The notes under the pieces: model-generated
Databases searched by the model: none
What the model saw: the letters and a program-made list of their open reading frames with translations, nothing else
Told to the model about the DNA's origin: nothing
In this document: positions 51,514 to 58,686 of the stretch, one piece after another
Numbering within the stretch: position 1 is the stretch's first letter
How the letters are laid out: each line of letters opens with the position of its first letter
Made by a program: the position numbers and the translations under genes
From: Desulfovibrionaceae bacterium
GTDB taxonomy: Bacteria > Desulfobacterota > Desulfovibrionia > Desulfovibrionales > Desulfovibrionaceae
Direction: 5' to 3'
Assembly: GCA_019421865.1 (NCBI GenBank)
Contig: JAHZEL010000008.1
Span: 186,001 to 250,000 of the forward strand
Length of the DNA: 64,000 nt

Positions 51514-51869
51514 GCGTTCTTTCCTCCGCCGGCAAGAAACAGATATTCATCAAGACAGGCTCTGGCTTCCTCACGGCGGCCTTCCAGCCAGAAGGCCTGA
51601 GCCTTCATGAGATGCAGCACCGTCTGCCGGGAAGAAAGCACGGCGCCGCTCATGGCTCCGCGCAAAGCTTCCAGCGCCTCAGCGCCGTTTCCTCGGCTGA
51701 TGGCCACGGCCGCCAGCCCGGCAAGCGCCAGCCTGTCGGGCGCAGGCTGAGGCGCCAGCGCAGCCAGCGCGGCGTATATTCTGCCCGCCCTGTCTTCCTG
51801 TCCCATGCGAAACATCATGTAGGCGAGCACATGGAGCGCCTTTTTCTGATCGTCCCTGAGTTGCGCCAC
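51510..51869 (-). CDS. sctY: T3SS TPR protein SctY (YscY-like)
   Basis: This 119-residue helical TPR-type protein shows repeats ALHVLAYMMFRMGQEDRAGRIYAALAAL and LMKAQAFWLEGRREEARACLDEYL. Length, position between sctX and sctV, and fold match YscY of Yersinia and Pcr4 of Pseudomonas, which bind SctX and SctV. The start is GTG 51869, with AGGAGG five bases before it, inside the end of sctX. Assignment rests on synteny more than on sequence. Confidence 0.8.
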   Translation of the reverse strand: MAQLRDDQKKALHVLAYMMFRMGQEDRAGRIYAALAALAPQPAPDRLALAGLAAVAISRGNGAEALEALRGAMSGAVLSSRQTVLHLMKAQAFWLEGRREEARACLDEYLFLAGGGKNA

Positions 51870-51870
51870 A

Positions 51871-52236
51871 TCAGCCTCCTATCATCAACCCGAGGTAGGC
51901 CTGCAAAAGCTGCCCGTTCTGCAGCAGCGGCACGAGTTCCTGATCAAGCATCTCACGCACGGCGGGATCCGTGCTTGCCGACAATTCGCTCACGCAGGAG
52001 TGCAGCGTTTCCGAAAAAGCCTCGGGACTCAGCATGGACCCGTCCCCCACGTCGGGACAAAGCGCCCGCTCCACGAGCTGCCGGGCGTTGGTCGGCGCAT
52101 AAAGCTCGTCAAGACCGGCTTCTCTCAGGGCGTTGGAGGCAAGCTCCCTTGCTCTCGGCAAACCTGAATGTTCAGGCACTTCCATGACGTTCTGAATGCC
52201 GAGGGAGGGATCAAGAAGATTGATGGAGGACGGCAT
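51871..52236 (-). CDS. sctX: T3SS early-secreted protein SctX (YscX-like)
   Basis: This 121-residue protein ends LLQNGQLLQAYLGLMIGG, which corresponds to the hydrophobic helical C terminus of YscX (LLQIILNLL). The length equals YscX (122). SctX pairs with SctY and is needed for early substrate export in Ysc-type systems. AGGAG eight bases before the ATG sets the start. sctX and sctY overlap in the order known from Yersinia and Pseudomonas. Confidence 0.75.
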   Translation of the reverse strand: MPSSINLLDPSLGIQNVMEVPEHSGLPRARELASNALREAGLDELYAPTNARQLVERALCPDVGDGSMLSPEAFSETLHSCVSELSASTDPAVREMLDQELVPLLQNGQLLQAYLGLMIGG

Positions 52237-52288
52237 GATTCATGCTCCTGAACACTGCCGGCGCATCCTGAAGAACGCGCCGCAGCCT

Positions 52289-52654
52289 TTACGCCTGCAC
52301 GGCATCGTGCAGAAGTTCCGAAAGAAAACGAAGGGCATTTTCCAGCGTCGACGCCGTCGCCGCCCCCTCATCCATGCGCGTAAGCAGGATCGCCCTGCCG
52401 GAAAAGGCACCGGCAGATACCGGCATGGGCAGCCCGCGCCGGTAGTCGCAAAGCTCCAGCAGACGACGGACGGTGGCTGTGTCGTGCGGGGGAAGCGGCG
52501 AGGAAAGATACAGCAGGAATTCCCCATCCTGCCCGCGTTCCAGATAAAGACTGCCGATATTTTCTATATCCAGCCGGGCAATGCCTTCGGAAGAGAGCTT
52601 CAGTCCTTCCAGTCCGAGCCTGCGGCCGAACGCTTCAATTTCGTAATCCAGCAT
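52289..52654 (-). CDS. T3SS class I chaperone, SycN-like
   Basis: This 121-residue acidic protein has the CesT/SycN alpha-beta pattern: MLDYEIEAFGRRLGLEGLKLSSEG, strands for LDIENIGSLYLER and EFLLYLSSPL, and a C-terminal helix. It lies where SycN/Pcr2 lies, directly after the gatekeeper and before sctX, so it is probably a chaperone of SctW. AAGGA with seven bases spacing sets ATG 52654; the sctW stop falls between them. Confidence 0.72.
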   Translation of the reverse strand: MLDYEIEAFGRRLGLEGLKLSSEGIARLDIENIGSLYLERGQDGEFLLYLSSPLPPHDTATVRRLLELCDYRRGLPMPVSAGAFSGRAILLTRMDEGAATASTLENALRFLSELLHDAVQA

Positions 52655-52658
52655 GGCG

Positions 52659-53777
52659 TCATCCTTCCTGTTGCGCCAGATATTCGTCTTCCCGCTCCAC
52701 AGCCTTGTCCACGGCTTCCTGCACGGCGTCAAGCACCTTCATACGGCCCTGCTCGTCATCGAAAAGCGCGGTGGGAAAATCTCTCGTCGTCTTGAGAAGT
52801 TCCTGCAGAAAGAGCACTTCCCTTTCTATATCCGGAGCCTTGGCTCTGGCAAGAATGTCTTCTATCTGCCCTGCACCGAGAAAACGCTTCTCCCGCAGGC
52901 TCACGATGCTCCCGAGCAGGTCAAGCGCCGTAAGGCCGCCGGAAGCGGGCCTCACCCCGTGCACGTTTCTCCAGCGATCCATCATGGTTTCGCAGAGCCT
53001 GTAGGCACTCTGCGTCAGGCGAACCTTACCGAGAGAGGCATGTATGCTCTCCAGATGCGGGCGGCCCATGCTCGGCACATCGGAAGCCATGTCGGCGCTG
53101 AGCGCGGCAAACAGAAAGTTCATGGCTTCCTCAAAGTTGCCGCCGTACTTCTCAAGCACATGCGCAAACACTTCGTTCACCGAGGAAAACTCGCAGACCG
53201 TGCGCCGGTAGAAGTCCCGCATTTCGTCGCTGCCGCCGAGATCGGCAAATCCGGCAGCCGTCAGCGCGCCGTGCAGACCGGCCCGGATCTCGGGCCCCTG
53301 CCGCTCTTCCATTTCGGCAACGGCGGCGTCCACATCTCTGAGCAGCGCCTCGTCCGCGCCTTCCTTCCGCAGCTCTTCCTGCATCTGCCGGAGCGCCGCC
53401 CACGCGTCGGACGGATCGGGGAAATACTCCCTCGCCTTGTCCAGCGCCCGCCTGGAATCGGCGCGATTGCGGAGACTGTCGCGAAGACTGTTGATCTGTT
53501 CACCCTTGCCCGCCTCATGCATGAGTTCCTGGTAGAGCTTCACACGATCGTCTTCGGACTTCTTTACTCTGTCGCGCTCCTTACGGTCCTCCAGTTCGAA
53601 ATCATCCGTCGTATCTACGGAAAACGACAGCTCTTCGGCTGCTTCCGCCAGTAAAGACTCCGGCGACGACGCATGCGTCACCGCATTCCCCATAAAATCT
53701 CCCCTGACGGAAGATGTTTCCGTGTGATGAAGCTGCTCTGCTGCACGAAAAGAACCGGATATGGAATCAATGGCCAT
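52659..53777 (-). CDS. sctW: T3SS gatekeeper SctW (fused YopN-TyeA type)
   Basis: This 372-residue helical protein has a YopN/HrpJ-like core followed by a TyeA-like C terminus (LDLLGSIVSLREKRFLGAGQIEDIL, then FPTALFDDEQGRMKVLDAVQEAVDKAVERED; landmark LFDDEQGRMKVLDAVQ). In Yersinia the two parts are separate proteins; here, as in MxiC and SsaL, they are joined. It holds back effector export until contact. ATG 53777 follows AGGAG by seven bases. It is the first gene of the leftward sigma-54 operon. Confidence 0.87.
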   Translation of the reverse strand: MAIDSISGSFRAAEQLHHTETSSVRGDFMGNAVTHASSPESLLAEAAEELSFSVDTTDDFELEDRKERDRVKKSEDDRVKLYQELMHEAGKGEQINSLRDSLRNRADSRRALDKAREYFPDPSDAWAALRQMQEELRKEGADEALLRDVDAAVAEMEERQGPEIRAGLHGALTAAGFADLGGSDEMRDFYRRTVCEFSSVNEVFAHVLEKYGGNFEEAMNFLFAALSADMASDVPSMGRPHLESIHASLGKVRLTQSAYRLCETMMDRWRNVHGVRPASGGLTALDLLGSIVSLREKRFLGAGQIEDILARAKAPDIEREVLFLQELLKTTRDFPTALFDDEQGRMKVLDAVQEAVDKAVEREDEYLAQQEG

Positions 53778-53804
53778 GTATGCGCTCCTGTATATACGCA
53801 TCTA

Positions 53805-53820
53805 TGCAAGGACCGTGCCA
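53805..53820 (-). promoter_or_regulatory. Sigma-54 promoter of the leftward T3SS operon
   Basis: Read leftward the sequence is TGGCACGGTCCTTGCA, which matches TGGCACG-N4-TTGCA at every defined position. Transcription would begin near 53793, just before the sctW ribosome-binding site. Confidence 0.9.
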
Positions 53821-53855
53821 GAACATACAGACGTTTACGGATCGGCTCAAAGCAT

Positions 53856-53948
53856 TTGCGATTGCAAGCGGTCAGCGGCTTTGTTAGTATGGCGAAAAGA
53901 ACGTTGCGTGGCAACTCTTTTCTCATTGATGCCAAAAAAACTGGCATC
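53856..53948. promoter_or_regulatory. Inverted repeats between the divergent sigma-54 promoters (candidate activator sites)
   Basis: Three inverted repeats lie in this stretch: TTGC-GATT-GCAA (53856-53867), GTTGC-GTG-GCAAC (53903-53915) and GATGCCA-N7-TGGCATC (53928-53948). They are at the right distance to serve as upstream activator sites for both promoters. Which of them binds the activator is unknown. Confidence 0.5.
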
Positions 53949-54008
53949 TTATTCCGCAAAAGCATCTCTTTTTTCCCCTTGAACGCCGTCAAATGCCCTC
54001 TTGCAGAC

Positions 54009-54024
54009 TGGCACGCTTTTTGCA
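54009..54024 (+). promoter_or_regulatory. Sigma-54 promoter of the rightward T3SS operon
   Basis: TGGCACGCTTTTTGCA matches TGGCACG-N4-TTGCA at every defined position. The first gene starts at 54084, about 50 bases after the expected start of transcription. Confidence 0.92.
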
Positions 54025-54083
54025 TATTACTCAGTATGCCGCCGCATGGCAAATACGGCAATCCTACTACAAGGAGTTTCATC

Positions 54084-54383
54084 ATGGCTTTCACCGAACA
54101 GGATCTGAAGAATCAGCAGCAGGAAATCGCCCGTCTGGCCGAAGAACTTTCCCGCCTCAACGGCATATTCGACGAACAGAAGAAAACGCTCGGCCTGCCT
54201 GCCGACAAGCCCGTGACCGTGGACGCTTCAGAAATCACGCCCGAACTCGAACGCGCCATGAACGAAGCCACGGAACGCGCCAAGCGTGAAGGCGAGGCCA
54301 GAGCCGCCCAGGCCAGACTGTCCAGCGGATCCGGAAGCACCAGTCAGGCCGGACGCTGCCGCCGCGGAGTCGTCCGCATCTAA
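54084..54383 (+). CDS. Small helical T3SS protein at the SseA position
   Basis: I do not recognise the family. This 99-residue protein has a charged, coiled-coil-forming N terminus (about 5-35) and a second helix (about 55-80), then a Gly/Ser-rich and Arg-rich tail ending RCRRGVVRI. AAGGAG seven bases before the ATG sets the start. It is the first gene of the rightward operon, immediately before the EspA-like genes, where SPI-2 has sseA, the chaperone of SseB. A chaperone role is inference from position; a secreted role is also possible. Confidence 0.7.
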   Translation: MAFTEQDLKNQQQEIARLAEELSRLNGIFDEQKKTLGLPADKPVTVDASEITPELERAMNEATERAKREGEARAAQARLSSGSGSTSQAGRCRRGVVRI

Positions 54384-54427
54384 CCGTATCATCCTCTCCC
54401 CTGTAATCGAAATTCAAGGAAATATTC

Positions 54428-54943
54428 ATGTCTCAGCAGGTTACCAGCACAAGCTCCCTTTCCGAAATTCTGGACACCATCGACCTCGGCCCCACCGGCA
54501 GCGTTCAGATGATGTTTGCCAAGCTCCAGCTCGCCCAGTCCGAAATCTGCAAGAATCAGGCCGAATCCTACATGAAGCAGATTGAAGACATTCAGGAAGA
54601 GCAGGAACTGTGCGCCAAGATGATTGAAGACGCCAGAGAGCTTCAGAGTCAGGCCAAGAGCAGCGGCAAGGTCACCACCATGCCCGACGACATGGTGAAG
54701 TTCTTCAACGATCGCGGTCTCAAAATTCAGGAGACCGGAAACGACAACAAGCATGACGCCGATGAATGGGACTACAACCTGAAGTCGCTGACCAACTACC
54801 AGGAAACCGTGGGCAACAAGACGCAGACCCTCATGGTTTATCTGCAGGACTTCATCGGCCAGTACAACTCCTACCTGCAGGGCGCGAACACCCAGATCTC
54901 CAACGCCAACCAGACTCTCACCAATCTGGCCCGCGGTCAGTAA
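54428..54943 (+). CDS. EspA/SseB-like T3SS filament protein, copy 1
   Basis: This 171-residue protein has an EspA-like order: an N-terminal helix IDLGPTGSVQMMFAKLQLAQS, a long helix with QEEQELCAKMIEDAR, a short hydrophilic centre with MPDDMVKFFNDRG, and a C-terminal coiled coil with YLQDFIGQYNSYLQGAN. EspA and SseB extend the needle as a filament or tip. The likeness is in length, order and the LPDEV/MPDDM region; I did not test it by search. It is duplicated at 55011, with near-identical ends and a variable centre. Confidence 0.75.
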   Translation: MSQQVTSTSSLSEILDTIDLGPTGSVQMMFAKLQLAQSEICKNQAESYMKQIEDIQEEQELCAKMIEDARELQSQAKSSGKVTTMPDDMVKFFNDRGLKIQETGNDNKHDADEWDYNLKSLTNYQETVGNKTQTLMVYLQDFIGQYNSYLQGANTQISNANQTLTNLARGQ

Positions 54944-55010
54944 ACCGGGATCCGTTTTCCCGTACGGCCGCTCTTTTCTCTCCGCCCTCTGTCTTTTGTA
55001 AGGATATCCC

Positions 55011-55568
55011 ATGTCACAGGTTACCAGCACAAACTCCCTTTCCGAAATTCTGGACGCCATTGATCTCGGCCCTACCGGCAGCGTTCAGATGATGTTCGCC
55101 AAGCTCCAGCTCGCTCAGTCCGAAATCTGCAAAAACCAGGCCGAGTCCTACATGGACCAGATTGAATCCATTCAGGAAGAGCAGGAACTGTGCGCCAAAA
55201 TGATTGAAGAGGCCCGCAACTTCCAGCAGCTGGGGGAAGACGGCAAGGGCGTGGGGCAAAAAAGCATCAGCGGCACGACGACGAAAGGCGACGACTGCTA
55301 CCCCATGTCCCAGGAACTGGTCGATTTCATGAATAACCGGGGCCTCAGCTTCCCCAACGACGACAACGACTACATTCTCGGCAAGGACGAGTGGGACTAT
55401 GCCCTGAAGTCGCTGACCAACTATCAGGAAACCGTGGGCAACAAGACGCAGACTCTCATGGTCTATCTGCAGGACTTCATCGGACAGTACAACTCCTACC
55501 TGCAGGGCGCGAACACCCAGATTGCCAACGCCAACCAGACCCTCACCAATCTGGCCCGCGGTCAGTAA
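55011..55568 (+). CDS. EspA/SseB-like T3SS filament protein, copy 2
   Basis: This 185-residue paralogue of the preceding protein shares most of residues 1-65 and the last 60 residues (one change in the latter), but has a longer and different centre (about 70-125) with KSISGTTTKGDDCYPMSQELV. Codon changes in the conserved ends are mostly silent, pointing to selection for the helices. It follows copy 1 by 67 bases. It probably forms mixed or alternative filaments with copy 1. Confidence 0.75.
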   Translation: MSQVTSTNSLSEILDAIDLGPTGSVQMMFAKLQLAQSEICKNQAESYMDQIESIQEEQELCAKMIEEARNFQQLGEDGKGVGQKSISGTTTKGDDCYPMSQELVDFMNNRGLSFPNDDNDYILGKDEWDYALKSLTNYQETVGNKTQTLMVYLQDFIGQYNSYLQGANTQIANANQTLTNLARGQ

Positions 55569-55646
55569 GCCGCTCCGGCAAAAGACGGCAGTTTCGGGCA
55601 GCGTTCGCACACACCTCAACACTCTTATCCAGAAAGGGACCCTATC

Positions 55647-56129
55647 ATGGCTGACACTACTCCCCTCAGCGACAACGACATCGCCACCATCATCCGAGCT
55701 CTGAACAAGGGAGCCAGTATCGGCGACGTGTGCAACGTGACGGACGAGCAGATGGAATCGCTCTATGCTCTCGCCTACAATCTCTACACGTCCGGCAACT
55801 TTGCCGATGCCGGAACCGTATTCCAGGCGCTCTGCCTGTACCGTCACAAGGAAGTGCGCTTCTGGATGGGCCTTGCCGGATGCCGTCAGGCTCAGGGCGA
55901 CCTGAAGGGCGCCGTCGACGCCTACGCCATGGCCGGCACCGCGGGCCTGCTGAGCGATCCCACCCCCTTCCTCTTCGCCGCCAAGTGCTACATTCAGCTC
56001 GGCGACAGGGAAAATGCCGTCGGCGCGCTCAAGGGCCTTCTTACTCTCGGCGACGAAAAGAATCCCGCGCATCTGGAATGCCACAAGAAGGCCCGCGCCC
56101 TGCTCACCATGCTCAACGCAAGCGAGTAA
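55647..56129 (+). CDS. T3SS class II translocator chaperone (LcrH/SycD/SscA-like)
   Basis: This 160-residue TPR protein shows the SycD order: QMESLYALAYNLYTSGNFADAGTVFQALCLYRHKEVRFWMGLAGCRQAQGDLKGAVDAYAMA (landmarks LAYNLYTSG and FQALCLYRHKEVRFWMGLA), then a third repeat. It holds the two pore translocators before export. It lies directly upstream of both, as in SPI-2 (sscA-sseC-sseD) and Yersinia (lcrH-yopB-yopD). The sseC-like gene starts three bases after its stop. Confidence 0.93.
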   Translation: MADTTPLSDNDIATIIRALNKGASIGDVCNVTDEQMESLYALAYNLYTSGNFADAGTVFQALCLYRHKEVRFWMGLAGCRQAQGDLKGAVDAYAMAGTAGLLSDPTPFLFAAKCYIQLGDRENAVGALKGLLTLGDEKNPAHLECHKKARALLTMLNASE

Positions 56130-56132
56130 ATC

Positions 56133-57149
56133 ATGGTCGACTTCAATACCATCAACACTCTTTCCGGCCTGAATGCCACCTCCGGAACGGAAAGCGCGGA
56201 CAAGAATCAGAAGACGTCCGGCAGCGACTCCACCATGCCTCAGGCACAGGCGGAAGAGCTGCAGAAGCTGCTTTCCGAACTCGGCCTGCCGGAAATTCCC
56301 CTCTCCTCCTGTCCGCTGTCTCTTGATACCCTGCTCGGCGCCATCGGCGACGACGTGCGTCGTCAGGCCTGCCGCGACGGCGTGAACAGTCTGGAACTCA
56401 AGGCCGAACAGCAGGCGGAAGTCAACGAAAAGGAACTGCAGGAAATCGCCGACCGGCTGGAAGAAATGAAAAAGAAGTCCGTGCTCAACGGATTTCTCAA
56501 GGCCTTCAAGATCATCGGCGCCATCGTGGGCGCCATTGCCTCTGTGGCCAGCATTGCCGCCGGCGCGCTCACGGGCAATCCTCTGCTCGTCGCCGCCGGA
56601 GCCGCAGGCCTGGTCATGACCGTCGACAGCGTCGTTTCTCTGGCTTCCGACGGCAAATACAGCATTGCCGCCGGTTTTACGGAACTCGGCAAGAAGATGG
56701 GCATGAGCGACGAAACCGCTCAGTGGTTCGGTTTCGGCGTGAACATGGCGATCATGCTGGCCTCCGTAGCCCTCAGCTTCGGAGCGGGCTTCGCCTCCAG
56801 CGCAGGCTCCATCTCCAACATCAGCAGCCAGAGCGTCCAGAAGGCCGCCGAGATCACCTCCATGGCCTCCAAGCTGACCAATATTGCTTCCGGCACGGTC
56901 AACGTGGCCACGGGTTCGGCCACCATCGCCGGAGCCGTCATCGACTACAACATCTCCAGCAGTCAGGCAAACAGCAAGGAACTGGAAGCCATTCTGGAAC
57001 GCATCCGCGAAGCCATCAAAATGGATCAGGATCTTGTGGAAGCCGAAATGGAACGTGCCAACAACCTCATGGCGCAGGTCAGAGAAATTGTCGGAGAATG
57101 TGCAGAAGCCCAGAGCGCCATTCTGGGTGCAGCCCCAACCCTGGCCTGA
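56133..57149 (+). CDS. sctE: T3SS pore translocator SctE (YopB/SseC-like)
   Basis: This 338-residue protein has a polar N terminus, a coiled coil (about 88-118), two hydrophobic stretches (about 126-170 and 200-222) rich in Gly and Ala, and a C-terminal amphipathic helix ending QVREIVGECAEAQS. This is the major translocator pattern. It inserts into the host membrane with the second translocator. Its position after the SycD-like chaperone supports the assignment. Confidence 0.9.
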   Translation: MVDFNTINTLSGLNATSGTESADKNQKTSGSDSTMPQAQAEELQKLLSELGLPEIPLSSCPLSLDTLLGAIGDDVRRQACRDGVNSLELKAEQQAEVNEKELQEIADRLEEMKKKSVLNGFLKAFKIIGAIVGAIASVASIAAGALTGNPLLVAAGAAGLVMTVDSVVSLASDGKYSIAAGFTELGKKMGMSDETAQWFGFGVNMAIMLASVALSFGAGFASSAGSISNISSQSVQKAAEITSMASKLTNIASGTVNVATGSATIAGAVIDYNISSSQANSKELEAILERIREAIKMDQDLVEAEMERANNLMAQVREIVGECAEAQSAILGAAPTLA

Positions 57150-57179
57150 TCGGCCACGGTCATAAAGAAGGACTTTGCC

Positions 57180-58055
57180 ATGTCCATCAACAGCGTAAAC
57201 AACCTCACAGGGTTCGATCAGGAACTCTACGACAATCTGAAGACCTCCTATACCCAGTCGACCGGAAAAACGGAAAGCGATTTCGACGCGCTCCTTCTTG
57301 CCGCTTCGGACAACGGCAAGCTCTCCTTCCGCGAAACGGTAAACGAAGTCCGCGATCTGCTTCCTGCGCCGCAGACCTCCTCCCCCTACTCCACGATCGG
57401 CGTTCTGCCCTCCTTCGGCAGCACCTATCTGGCGCTGATTACGGAAATGTCCTCGGAGGAACGCCGCCGGAATGCCGAAATGCGCGCGCTTCAGACAGAA
57501 GAAATGGTTTCCAAAATCGAGGAACAGGCCGACACCATCCGTGAGAAGGCCGTCGCTCAGCTGGTGACCGGCATCGTCACCGGTGCCGTAAGCATCGCTC
57601 AGGGCGTGGCCACCGCCGCCATCACGGCCAAGGGCATGGCTTCCAGCGAACAGGCGGCTCAGAAGGCCTACACCTCCGCCATCGACGAAGCCACGGGCTC
57701 CGGCACGAAGTCCATCGTCGGAGAGCAGGCCATGAACGCCGTGCTCGAAAAGGCGAGCAGCTCCGCCACGCTGGCACGGCAGCAGGCCGACATGATGCTC
57801 AACTCCAGAGTGCAGGTCTTCAACGCCGCGGCAAGCGGCGGCAACAGCATCCTCGGCAGCATCGGTCAGTGCGTGAGCACCATGTACGACGCCTCCCTCA
57901 AGGAACTGGAAGGCGACGTGGAACGGATCCGCGCCCAGCAGCAGAATCTGGAAAGTCTGGACGAATCGCTGAAGACCCTGATTCAGAAGGCCATCAGCAG
58001 CCAGGACGCCATTCAGCAGAACATCAATCAGACCAGAACCAAAATTCTGGGCTGA
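57180..58055 (+). CDS. sctB: T3SS pore translocator SctB (YopD/SseD/EspB-like)
   Basis: This 291-residue protein has one hydrophobic stretch (about 124-150, AVAQLVTGIVTGAVSIAQGV) and C-terminal coiled coils (about 235-290), as in minor translocators. It completes the pore with SctE. It is the last gene of the translocator unit; a strong hairpin without T run follows. Sequence is poorly conserved in this family, so the assignment rests on architecture and position. Confidence 0.82.
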   Translation: MSINSVNNLTGFDQELYDNLKTSYTQSTGKTESDFDALLLAASDNGKLSFRETVNEVRDLLPAPQTSSPYSTIGVLPSFGSTYLALITEMSSEERRRNAEMRALQTEEMVSKIEEQADTIREKAVAQLVTGIVTGAVSIAQGVATAAITAKGMASSEQAAQKAYTSAIDEATGSGTKSIVGEQAMNAVLEKASSSATLARQQADMMLNSRVQVFNAAASGGNSILGSIGQCVSTMYDASLKELEGDVERIRAQQQNLESLDESLKTLIQKAISSQDAIQQNINQTRTKILG

Positions 58056-58083
58056 CCGCCCCCTTTCCCCATCCGGGAAAAAC

Positions 58084-58109
58084 CTGCGGCACGACGTATC
58101 GTGCCGCAG
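58084..58109. terminator. Hairpin after the translocator genes
   Basis: CTGCGGCACGA (58084-58094) pairs exactly with TCGTGCCGCAG (58099-58109) across CGTA. No T run follows. It probably stabilises the translocator mRNA end or weakly terminates. Confidence 0.6.
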
Positions 58110-58152
58110 AAACACAAAGCGAAATGCGCTCCGGCCTTGGCGGACAATGTAT

Positions 58153-58182
58153 TTGACAGGCGTCCGCAAAAGTCACTAGAGT
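58153..58182 (+). promoter_or_regulatory. Possible sigma-70 promoter of the CesT-sctC unit
   Basis: TTGACA (58153-58158) and TAGAGT (58177-58182) are 18 bases apart, 22 bases before the start codon. It would allow basal expression of the structural genes apart from the sigma-54 promoter. Confidence 0.6.
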
Positions 58183-58204
58183 GGGAAAAATTCAGGAGCT
58201 TGCC

Positions 58205-58684
58205 ATGACATCGCCTCTTCAGCGTTCTGCCGACATCATCACCCGGGCCGCAGGCTGGAAGGAAGCCCTGCCCGGCGATGACGGGGTGTTTCGTTTCTCT
58301 CTGGAGGGCGGACTGGATTTCGAGCTGCTTTCCCCGGAAAACAGAACCGGCATTCTGCTTGCCGTGCTCGGAAGCGCGCCTGAAAACGACGGTCGGTCCG
58401 ACGAAACGCTGCAGCGGCTTGCCCAGCTCTCGGCAGGCAGCCTGAAAAAACGCCGCTCCACGTTCAGCATCGGAGAACGCGGACTCGAACTGTACCGCAC
58501 CTTTTCCCTTTCCGAGGCTTCCGAGCAGTCCCTGCCGCGGACGGTTCGCGACTTTCTCAACGATCTTGCCTGGTGGAAACAGCAGCTCTCCGGGACGGGA
58601 AGTTCCCGGCCTTCCGGGGCGCAGTCCTCTCCGTTCAGCTTTGCCTTCGGAGACTGGTTTTCCTCCGGAACTTTTCAGGGATGA
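58205..58684 (+). CDS. T3SS class I chaperone, CesT-like
   Basis: This 159-residue acidic protein has the CesT order: a helix, strands with GVFRFSLEGGLDFELLSPENRTGILLAVLG, and a helix with DETLQRLAQLSAG. Its Pro/Ser-rich C terminus is unusual. AGGAG six bases before ATG 58205 sets the start. It overlaps the secretin gene, so it may serve SctC, as YscW/InvH-like pilots do, or a translocator. It is not a lipoprotein, so a pilot role is less likely. Confidence 0.65.
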   Translation: MTSPLQRSADIITRAAGWKEALPGDDGVFRFSLEGGLDFELLSPENRTGILLAVLGSAPENDGRSDETLQRLAQLSAGSLKKRRSTFSIGERGLELYRTFSLSEASEQSLPRTVRDFLNDLAWWKQQLSGTGSSRPSGAQSSPFSFAFGDWFSSGTFQG

Positions 58685-58686
58685 GC

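Noticed and set aside
55014..58169. A 1051-codon open frame antisense to the translocator genes
   Set aside because: It is a by-product of high G+C at third positions. The plus-strand genes have ribosome-binding sites, known T3SS order and recognisable features; the antisense product has none.
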